From the NCBI GenBank assembly GCA_013215165.1, contig JABSRG010000022.1:1-47248 (forward strand): a DNA stretch of 47,248 nt, read 5' to 3'. Position numbers and translations under genes: made by a program. Position 1 is the first letter of the stretch. Each line of letters starts with the position of its first letter. The notes beneath the pieces were generated by a model. It saw nothing but the letters and a program-made list of their open reading frames with translations. It was not told where the DNA came from and did no database searches. This DNA is from Opitutales bacterium (lineage in GTDB: Bacteria > Verrucomicrobiota > Verrucomicrobiia > Opitutales > JABSRG01). Shown piece after piece: positions 41,252 through 47,248 of this stretch.

Positions 41252-41769
41252 TGATGCCTTCTTGTCAGTCCACTTCTTCGATAGGCTCTATCCGGCGATG
41301 GCTTACGGCCTTTTTTTGGAGTCACCTATTGATAATGAGTTTTGTTTCTCAGAGCCTGCAGGCTCAAGAGGAAGCGGACTCAGAACAAAACGCTGAGGAG
41401 CAAGTATTCGTTCCTAAAACTATCGGTGCTTCCGATGATGAACAAATTTTCGGTGAGGACCCCATCGACTCAAAAAGCCTGCTCACACGCGCGGGTTTTT
41501 GGATTATATTGATGGCCTTATTAGTCATCGGATTTACATGGCTAAACCGCAAAGGCTTCTTTCGCAATCGCTCCCTCGGTGGCCACACCAAAAGACTGGT
41601 CATTGAAGAAACCACCTCATTGGGCAATCGCCAATACCTTGTGGTAGCACGCCATAAAAACCAATCGATGCTACTCGGAGTGGGGCATGGTTTCATCCAT
41701 CACTTGAAGGATCTCGAGCTCGACTCGAAAGAGGATACCGAACCCTTCAAATTGGAGGACGATGATTAA
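41251..41769 (+). CDS. fliO: Flagellar biosynthesis protein FliO
   Basis: A 172-residue protein fitting FliO, which aids assembly of the FliP-FliQ-FliR core. It has a signal-like hydrophobic segment at about residues 17-37, an acidic linker, a second helix at about 75-95 (GFWIILMALLVIGFTWL) and a short cytoplasmic SpoA-like part (KRLVIEETTSLGNRQYLVVARHKNQSMLLGVG). An ATG one codon on is an alternative start. The 1-base overlap with fliN and 8-base overlap with fliP give translational coupling. Confidence 0.88.
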   Translation: MMPSCQSTSSIGSIRRWLTAFFWSHLLIMSFVSQSLQAQEEADSEQNAEEQVFVPKTIGASDDEQIFGEDPIDSKSLLTRAGFWIILMALLVIGFTWLNRKGFFRNRSLGGHTKRLVIEETTSLGNRQYLVVARHKNQSMLLGVGHGFIHHLKDLELDSKEDTEPFKLEDDD

Positions 41770-42649
41770 GGGTTTTTCAACCACGGCGTTCATCCGCACC
41801 ACACGTTTGTTCCAGGTTGTAGCCGCGGCGCTCTGCCGCCGCGCCGATGCGTTTGACAACTCAAAACCCACAGTCACTCCAAAAAGACCAGACGGCTCCA
41901 ATTTCTTAGCAAAGATCTTACTCTCCGCTTTGTTAGGATTCGCCTTATTCGCAGTTCCAGAGCTATCAGCTCAGTCCGGTGGACCGCTGAGCGTTAATGT
42001 CGAGTTTGGCAGCGATAACAACGACTTTGGAATGGCGATTCAGATCGTCATCTTGATGACTATCCTGACTATCGCACCCTCGATTGTCATCATGATGACT
42101 TGCTTCACGCGCATCGTCATTGTGCTTGGGTTTGTACGGACCGCGATGGGGGTGCAAACCACTCCGTCCAACCAGATCATCATCGGTTTGGCCCTGTTTT
42201 TGACCTTCTTTATCATGGGGCCGACTTTGTCGACTGCCTACGAGATGGGACTCCAGCCTTACACGGAAGGCGAGATTACCAGTAAGGAGGCGATGCAGAT
42301 TACCAGCGATCAATTTCGCAGCTTCATGATGCTGCACACCCGTCCCGACGATATCGAATTTATGCTCGGCCTCAGTGGCTTGGGCCCCACTGCCGTGAGC
42401 GAGATTCCTATGCGTGTCATCATACCGTCCTTCATGTTAAGCGAACTGCGCACTGCCTTTCAGATGGGATTTCTTCTCTTCATTCCCTTCCTCGTCATCG
42501 ACTTCATGGTCGCTTCCACCCTGATGGCGATGGGGATGATGATGATGCCGCCGATCATCGTATCGCTCCCCTTCAAACTGCTCCTGTTCGTCCTCGTCGA
42601 CGGTTGGGCGCTGATTGTTCAATCCATCGTTCAAAGTTTCCAGATATGA
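41762..42649 (+). CDS. fliP: Flagellar export gate protein FliP with unusual N-terminus
   Basis: A 295-residue export-gate subunit. The core from about residue 75 has four membrane helices and family motifs: MTILTIAPSIVIMMTCFTRIVIVLGFVRTAMGVQTTPSNQIIIGLALFLTFF, then LHTRPDDIEFMLGL, then PMRVIIPSFMLSELRTAFQMGFLLFIPFLVIDFMVAS. A signal peptide normally starts FliP, and one is visible at about residues 48-71 (FLAKILLSALLGFALFAVPELSAQ). Ahead of it is an extra ~47 residues encoded partly by a GC-rich palindrome (41824-41843). No ATG or GTG lies between ATG 41762 and the signal peptide; a TTG at 41808 is the only alternative seen. Confidence 0.93.
   Translation: MIKGFSTTAFIRTTRLFQVVAAALCRRADAFDNSKPTVTPKRPDGSNFLAKILLSALLGFALFAVPELSAQSGGPLSVNVEFGSDNNDFGMAIQIVILMTILTIAPSIVIMMTCFTRIVIVLGFVRTAMGVQTTPSNQIIIGLALFLTFFIMGPTLSTAYEMGLQPYTEGEITSKEAMQITSDQFRSFMMLHTRPDDIEFMLGLSGLGPTAVSEIPMRVIIPSFMLSELRTAFQMGFLLFIPFLVIDFMVASTLMAMGMMMMPPIIVSLPFKLLLFVLVDGWALIVQSIVQSFQI
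41824..41843. repeat. GC-rich palindromic unit inside the fliP coding sequence
   Basis: CGCGGCG (41824-41830) and CGCCGCG (41837-41843) form a perfect 7-bp stem around CTCTGC. It is in the atypical N-terminal part of fliP and is translated as part of VVAAALCRRADAFDN. From memory, GTAGCCGCGGCGCTCTGCCGCCGCG-type hairpins are frequent intergenic repeats in related genomes; within this window it has the same stem and loop sizes as the hairpin at 47021-47040. Confidence 0.65.
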
Positions 42650-42915
42650 GTATCGAAATGGCCATCGACGTCTTTCAGACGATGATCAAGTTCGCCCTGC
42701 AAATGGTAAGCCCGATCTTGTTCACTGCGATTGGAGTCGGGGTAGCAGTGAGTGTGGCTCAGACGATTACTAGTATTCAGGAGCAGACACTGACTTTTGT
42801 GCCCAAGTTGTTTGCGGTCAGTGCAGTTATGATTGTTGGAGGCGGGTGGTTCCTCACCGGATTGATTAACTACGCTCAGGGCGTTTTCGAGCTGATTGGC
42901 ACCATGGGGCGATGA
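42646..42915 (+). CDS. fliQ: Flagellar export gate protein FliQ
   Basis: An 89-residue membrane protein with two helices (about residues 15-40 and 54-80), matching FliQ: MVSPILFTAIGVGVAVSVAQTITSIQEQTLTFVPKLFAV. FliQ forms the helical core of the gate with FliP and FliR. The ATG overlaps the fliP stop (ATGA), and the upstream in-frame ATG at 42604 is rejected for that reason. It overlaps fliR in the same way. Confidence 0.94.
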   Translation: MSIEMAIDVFQTMIKFALQMVSPILFTAIGVGVAVSVAQTITSIQEQTLTFVPKLFAVSAVMIVGGGWFLTGLINYAQGVFELIGTMGR

Positions 42916-43673
42916 GCTTTTCTGTTCCAGATCTGGCATTGGGATTCCTTATTCTATGCCGATTGTCTCCGGTTGTTTTTCTATTTCCTGCCTTTGGGTC
43001 GCGTTTTATCCCCACTCAATTCCGCGCGTTGATTGTAATGTTTCTCACATTTACCTTCGTATCGAACATGCGCTTAGAGCCGGTGTTCTTTTCTTCGCCG
43101 ATGGAACTGGTGGTGGCCGGGTTTACAGAGGTAGTCATCGGTGGACTCATCGGCATGGCATCGCGGATGGCCTTTTGGGCTATTGAATTTGCCGGTTTTG
43201 TCATCTCCCAGGAAATGGGCCTCATGATGGCCGCAGGCATGGACCCGCTCAGCGGCATGCAGTCTTCGGTGGTTGCGTCGGCCTTATATTATTTGGGCGT
43301 CTTGATTCTCTTTGTTACCCAAGCACACCACGATCTGATCTGGGGTTTTGGCGAGACCCTCGTATATTTGCCCGCCGGAGTGGGGTGGTTGGAGATTGAT
43401 TCTCCCATGGCCCTCGTAGCCGAGACAGCTCGGGTCTTTCATATCGGCTTTTTGATGGCTGCTCCCTTTGTGGCCGTAAATATCCTGATCAACCTGGTAT
43501 TTTCAGTTTTAGGCCGTGCGGCGCCTAAGATGAACGTATTTCTGGTCAGTTTTGCTGTGCGCATCCTGGCTGGACTGTCACTGCTCGTCACAACAAGCGT
43601 CTTACTCGCTCATTACATCGACCGCGAAATAGGACGCATGACGTCCGTCATCACCCAATTCCTTGGAGGCTAA
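42912..43673 (+). CDS. fliR: Flagellar export gate protein FliR
   Basis: A 253-residue polytopic membrane protein, about six helices, matching FliR: the PVVFLFPAFGSRFIPTQFRALIVMFLTF start, EVVIGGLIGMASRMAFWAIEFAGFVISQEMGL, DPLSGMQSSVVASALYYLGVLILF, and FVAVNILINLVFSVLGRAAPKMNVFLVSFAVRILAGL. FliR joins the FliP-FliQ pore. It begins within the fliQ stop (ATGA) and flhB follows 2 bases later. Confidence 0.94.
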   Translation: MSFSVPDLALGFLILCRLSPVVFLFPAFGSRFIPTQFRALIVMFLTFTFVSNMRLEPVFFSSPMELVVAGFTEVVIGGLIGMASRMAFWAIEFAGFVISQEMGLMMAAGMDPLSGMQSSVVASALYYLGVLILFVTQAHHDLIWGFGETLVYLPAGVGWLEIDSPMALVAETARVFHIGFLMAAPFVAVNILINLVFSVLGRAAPKMNVFLVSFAVRILAGLSLLVTTSVLLAHYIDREIGRMTSVITQFLGG

Positions 43674-43675
43674 TT

Positions 43676-44785
43676 ATGGCTGAAGAAGATAAGGATATGA
43701 AAACCGAGGAGCCGACTTCGAAGAAGAAGACGGAGCAGTTCCAAAAAGGTAATTTCGCGAAAGCACAGGAGATCGGGATGGTGGGATCACTCTCGTCAGC
43801 CTTTGTGATGATTTTGTTCATGGCTCAAGAGTCTGCCATGATCCTGGCCGAGTATGCGCGCTACATGTTTAACAACCTGTCTGACATCCAATTTACCAAG
43901 GAGATCGCCATGGAGCACATTGCCCAAGCGAGTCAGGTCTTGTTGCAGGCGGTGGGACCATTTGCAGCGGTTATGGCGGTCACTGCCGTCGTCGCAAATG
44001 GACTGCAAAGTGGGTTTAAACTGACACTTAAGCGCATGGAGCCGTCACTCACTCGCTTCAATCCTGTAGCCGGTTTCAAGAAATTTTTTGGCAAAGAAGT
44101 GTTTATGAACTTCGTATTTGATGTGGCGAAGTTCTTCGGGATTGGAGCCATCCTCTATGGCGTGCTGGATCGTATTCTCGCCGACCCCATCTTTCACACA
44201 CCGGTCCCCGTAACACACATCGGCGGCTTCATTGTGAAGACCATTCTCGAGCTCTTTGCTCTCCTGATCGCCTTCATGATCATCATAGCGCTGTTACACT
44301 TCCTCTTTCAAAAGTGGAGGACACACAAAGACATGATGATGACCAAGCAGGAAGTGAAAGATGAGAACAAAAGCTCCCAAGGGGACCAAGAGATCAAGGG
44401 ACGTCAGAAACAGTTTGCCCGAGAGATCCTCCAGAAGTCCATGATGCGCAAAGTTGAGACTGCCGACGTGGTCGTTACCAACCCTACACACTACGCGATT
44501 GCCTTAAGGTATGAACAAGGCAAGGACGCAGCTCCCATGATTGTCGCCATGGGTAAAGGCCACATTGCTAAACGCATTAAAGCGATCGCTGCTGAGCATG
44601 GTGTGCCGATGGTCGAAAATCGTCCCGTTGCTCGGATGCTATACAGCATCGGGCGTTTAGATCAACCGATACCTGCGGAGCTCTATACCGTCATCGCTGA
44701 GATACTCAGCTACGTCTATAAACGTCACCGCTATTACTACCACCGCCTCAAACAGCGCCGCCTGGAGGAGCGCCTGGCGTCATAA
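43676..44785 (+). CDS. flhB: Flagellar export switch protein FlhB
   Basis: A 369-residue protein with a four-helix membrane domain (about residues 30-215) and a cytoplasmic domain. The autocleavage site NPTH is intact (VVVTNPTHYAIALRYEQG, about residues 270-287), and the preceding KQEVKDENKSSQGDQEIKGRQKQ linker is typical. Cleavage there changes export from hook to filament substrates after FliK contact. The start EEDKDMKTEEPTSKKKTEQFQKGN is the usual FlhB N-terminus. Confidence 0.95.
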   Translation: MAEEDKDMKTEEPTSKKKTEQFQKGNFAKAQEIGMVGSLSSAFVMILFMAQESAMILAEYARYMFNNLSDIQFTKEIAMEHIAQASQVLLQAVGPFAAVMAVTAVVANGLQSGFKLTLKRMEPSLTRFNPVAGFKKFFGKEVFMNFVFDVAKFFGIGAILYGVLDRILADPIFHTPVPVTHIGGFIVKTILELFALLIAFMIIIALLHFLFQKWRTHKDMMMTKQEVKDENKSSQGDQEIKGRQKQFAREILQKSMMRKVETADVVVTNPTHYAIALRYEQGKDAAPMIVAMGKGHIAKRIKAIAAEHGVPMVENRPVARMLYSIGRLDQPIPAELYTVIAEILSYVYKRHRYYYHRLKQRRLEERLAS

Positions 44786-44803
44786 CGACACGTTTTTTGA
44801 TTT

Positions 44804-46984
44804 ATGGCTGATACAGTAAAGAAACCGCTGAACTTGGGCAAGATGCTCAAGAGCCCAGACCTCGGGTTTACCATCGCGATTTTTGGTATCGTTATTCTGC
44901 TGATCTTACCGATACCGCCTGTCTTCATGGACATGCTGCTGGCCCTCAGCATATCCCTGTCACTGCTGATTCTCCTCATCATCGTCTATGTAGAAAAACC
45001 GGCATCCTTTTCAGTTTTCCCAACTATTTTGCTCTCAGTCACCCTGTTTCGATTGGGGCTCAATGTTGCAACTACGCGACTCATCCTAATCGACGGTTAT
45101 GCAGGGTCCGTTATCGACTCATTCGGAAATTTTGTGGTTCAGGGTAACTACATCGTTGGTGCAGTGATCTTTCTCATCCTGATCATCATTAATTTCATCG
45201 TTATCACGAAAGGTGCCGGCCGTATCGCTGAAGTTGCCGCGCGTTTCACACTCGATGCCATGCCCGGTAAGCAGATGTCGATTGATGCCGAACTGAATGC
45301 GGGCCTTATCTCTGAAGACCTAGCCCGATCTCGCCGTGCCGAACTTCAGAAAGAGTCCGAGTTCTATGGAGCCATGGACGGAGCGAGTAAATTTGTCCGT
45401 GGTGACGCCGTGGCAGGCATCCTCATCACCCTCGTCAACGTCATTGGGGGCATAACGATCGGAATGCTTCAGAAAGGCATGGGACTGGGTGATGCACTGC
45501 AACGCTACACCTTGTTATCCATCGGGGACGGCCTGGTTTCCCAGGTGCCGTCGCTCATTGTTTCAGTAGCAGCGGGTATCCTGGTCACGCGGACATCCGA
45601 GGGGGCCAGCCTCGGCACATACCTCACCAAGCAGGTGGCAATTTATCCCCGAGCCATCCTTGGTGCAGGATGCCTTTTATTCTTTTTCGCAGTCATCCCA
45701 GGAATGCCCTTTTTTCCCTTCCTATTCATGTCCTGCGTTTGCTTTTTTACTTTTAACTACATCAAGAAAAACGGCTTGGAAGAGAAGATAAAGGCAGAGC
45801 AGAGGCTCCTCGAAAAAGCCGATGCGTTGCCCGGGCCCACAGAAGGGGAGGGCGGCGAACAGGCAACCGATGGTGAAGCCGCCCCTAAACCCGGAGCGCC
45901 GGAGGAGATGGAGAAGGCGATCCAAACCGACATCTTTGCTATCGAGCTAGGCTATGGTCTCCTCAATATGGCAGACCGCAAACAGGGTGGGGATCTTCTC
46001 GACCGCATCACTGGGACACGGACCAATTTCGCTCGGGAATACGGCCTCATCGTTGGAGCCATCGCTGTCCGTGATAACGTAGAAATCGAAGCGAATTGCT
46101 ATCGGTTTGTCCTGCGAGGCAAAGAAGTCGCCCGCGGCGAAGTCTTGCCCAACCGCCAAATGGCTATGAACGTTTCCGGAAGTCAGGTGGAGTTGAACGG
46201 CATCCCCTGTGTCGAGCCGGTGTTTGGTTTAGACGCCGTGTGGATCACTGAAGAAGAGCAAAATCATGCCGAGATCAACGGCTACACCGTAGTCGATGCA
46301 GCATCGGTTTTAATTACCCACCTGTCGGACACACTCAAAGAGCTGGCCCACCTCATCGTCGAACGCGAAGACGTCCAAAAACTGGTCGACATGGTGAAGG
46401 ATAAAAACCCGACACTCGTCAACGAACTCCTCCCCGATAATGCCAGCATCGGCCTCATCCACCGGGTCACTCAAAACCTCCTCAAAGAGAAAATCCCCAT
46501 AAAGAACTTCGCTATCATCCTCGAAGTCCTCGCAGACTACACCCCCTTTACCAAAAACCCTGACGACCTCTCCGAGCAGGCCCGTCGCAAACTCTCCATG
46601 TATTTCGTACAGAATTACGAAAACGAAGAGGGAAAAGTGAATGCCGTCACCCTCGACCCCCATCTGGAGCAATACCTCGCTAGCCGCGTGCGCCGCACCC
46701 AATTCGAAGTCGGCTTAATGATGGATCCTCAAACGACCCAACACATCATCGACGAACTCAATCCGCGGCTGCAGTCCCTTACCGAATCCGGAAGCCTTCC
46801 CGTGCTCGTCACCTCCGTCGAAATCCGCCTCGCACTCTTCCGCTTCCTCGAGCCCAACTTTCCCAGACTCAACGTCCTCTCCTACCAAGAACTCCCCGCA
46901 AGCACCCGCATCGAAAACTTCGGAGTCATCACCGCCCCCCCCAATATGCCGGCCATCCTCCCCCAACAAGAGCCCGCAGGCTAG
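44804..46984 (+). CDS. flhA: Flagellar export apparatus protein FlhA
   Basis: A 726-residue export-gate protein with eight predicted membrane helices in the first ~330 residues and a large cytoplasmic ring-forming domain that binds chaperone-substrate complexes. The family signature lies around residues 140-170 (GAGRIAEVAARFTLDAMPGKQMSIDAELNAG), and GASKFVRGDAVAGILI follows. A charged linker with EGEGGEQATDGEAAPKPG lies near 345-365. The C-terminal ring domain includes ELGYGLLNMADRKQGGDLLDRI. It is the last gene of the run; no flhF gene is seen before the window ends. Confidence 0.95.
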   Translation: MADTVKKPLNLGKMLKSPDLGFTIAIFGIVILLILPIPPVFMDMLLALSISLSLLILLIIVYVEKPASFSVFPTILLSVTLFRLGLNVATTRLILIDGYAGSVIDSFGNFVVQGNYIVGAVIFLILIIINFIVITKGAGRIAEVAARFTLDAMPGKQMSIDAELNAGLISEDLARSRRAELQKESEFYGAMDGASKFVRGDAVAGILITLVNVIGGITIGMLQKGMGLGDALQRYTLLSIGDGLVSQVPSLIVSVAAGILVTRTSEGASLGTYLTKQVAIYPRAILGAGCLLFFFAVIPGMPFFPFLFMSCVCFFTFNYIKKNGLEEKIKAEQRLLEKADALPGPTEGEGGEQATDGEAAPKPGAPEEMEKAIQTDIFAIELGYGLLNMADRKQGGDLLDRITGTRTNFAREYGLIVGAIAVRDNVEIEANCYRFVLRGKEVARGEVLPNRQMAMNVSGSQVELNGIPCVEPVFGLDAVWITEEEQNHAEINGYTVVDAASVLITHLSDTLKELAHLIVEREDVQKLVDMVKDKNPTLVNELLPDNASIGLIHRVTQNLLKEKIPIKNFAIILEVLADYTPFTKNPDDLSEQARRKLSMYFVQNYENEEGKVNAVTLDPHLEQYLASRVRRTQFEVGLMMDPQTTQHIIDELNPRLQSLTESGSLPVLVTSVEIRLALFRFLEPNFPRLNVLSYQELPASTRIENFGVITAPPNMPAILPQQEPAG

Positions 46985-46989
46985 AAGCG

Positions 46990-47175
46990 CGGATGGGGTA
47001 GGGTGATCACTAGAGCGATCGCCTTCGGGCGGTCGAAGGCCACGGCATTCCTCCCAGGACCGTCGAGCCCCAGCTCGGCACAACATATTATAAAAATTAA
47101 CGTTCATTCGCGGACCGAAAATCAAACCGATCCAAGTCGCAGACCGACAGCGATCACGATCACGACAACGATGTG
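46990..47175 (-). repeat. Inverted second copy of the composite intergenic repeat
   Basis: Read on the minus strand, this spacer shows CGTTGTCG (47170-47163), CCGCGAATGAACG (about 47113-47101) and GCCGAGCTGGGGCTC (47079-47065), the same order as at 1743-1945. A perfect hairpin GCCTTCG/CGAAGGC with a 6-base loop lies at 47021-47040, just after flhA, and could also act as a transcript end. The 264-base spacer after flhA has no convincing gene. Confidence 0.7.
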
Positions 47176-47219
47176 TCGTCCTGAAATAGGTTGTCATTTC
47201 ATACACGAAATCGAAACCA

Positions 47220-47248
47220 ATGAAGGCAGCTAAGAAAGAAAAAATCGT
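47220..47248 (+). CDS. Possible start of a gene running past the window end
   Basis: An ATG at 47220 opens a frame encoding MKAAKKEKI up to the window edge. In many flagellar operons flhF follows flhA, and a basic N-terminus would suit that, but there is no ribosome-binding site in sight and nine residues cannot identify a family. Recorded only as a possible partial gene. Confidence 0.25.

Noticed and set aside
47003-47233. 76-codon frame after flhA
   Set aside because: It is a translation of the inverted composite repeat, with no domain.

Overview
The window looks like chromosomal DNA of a motile, Gram-negative-type member of the Verrucomicrobiota, most likely Opitutae. This is inferred, not proven. 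The basis is an outer-membrane gene set (a lolC-type permease, lolD, lpxB), a diaminopimelate-type cell wall gene, the single-operon flagellar order flgB-flgC-fliE-F-G-H-I-J-motE-like-fliK-flgD-flgE-fliL-M-N-O-P-Q-R-flhB-flhA, and short palindromic intergenic repeats of a type I associate with that phylum. No rRNA, tRNA, CRISPR array or complete insertion sequence was seen.

Layout. 1-2.1 kb: an ImuB-like inactive Y-family polymerase homologue with no imuA or dnaE2 next to it in the window, then a repeat-rich spacer. 2.05-5.8 kb: a DoxX membrane protein, then lolC-lolD-lpxB for lipoprotein export and lipid A synthesis. 5.8-6.8 kb: two coupled membrane proteins of unknown function. 6.9-10.4 kb: a YbgC-type thioesterase, an ECF sigma factor with a probable anti-sigma protein, and a secreted gamma-glutamyltransferase. 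10.5-13.5 kb (minus strand): a LysR regulator, a RibD/DHFR-like reductase and dihydrolipoyl dehydrogenase. 13.6-19.0 kb: xseA coupled to an ATP-grasp protein, a DapF homologue with both catalytic cysteines replaced by serine, and a family B DNA polymerase. 19.0-20.0 kb: a zeta-toxin gene broken by one in-frame TGA, with a 52-residue partner gene overlapping its end, flanked by direct repeats. 20.1-24.2 kb: a secreted protein, a HAD hydrolase, an SDR, D-lactate dehydrogenase and an AraC regulator.

24.5-28.3 kb: a compact five-gene accessory operon encoding a phytanoyl-CoA-dioxygenase-like enzyme, a VOC protein, both E1 subunits of a 2-oxoacid dehydrogenase and a muconolactone-isomerase-like protein. 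It has no E2 or E3, and its last gene runs into an orphan ribbon-helix-helix antitoxin gene on the opposite strand. I do not recognise a described pathway with this combination; it is the best candidate here for an undescribed system.

28.9-47.0 kb: 21 co-directional flagellar genes, many overlapping by 1-17 bases, encoding rod, MS ring, C ring, export ATPase, export gate and hook parts. Filament, stator, L/P-ring and chemotaxis genes are not in the window. A short GC-rich palindrome lies inside the coding sequence for the unusual fliP N-terminus. The window closes with a second, inverted copy of the composite intergenic repeat seen at 1.7-2.05 kb.
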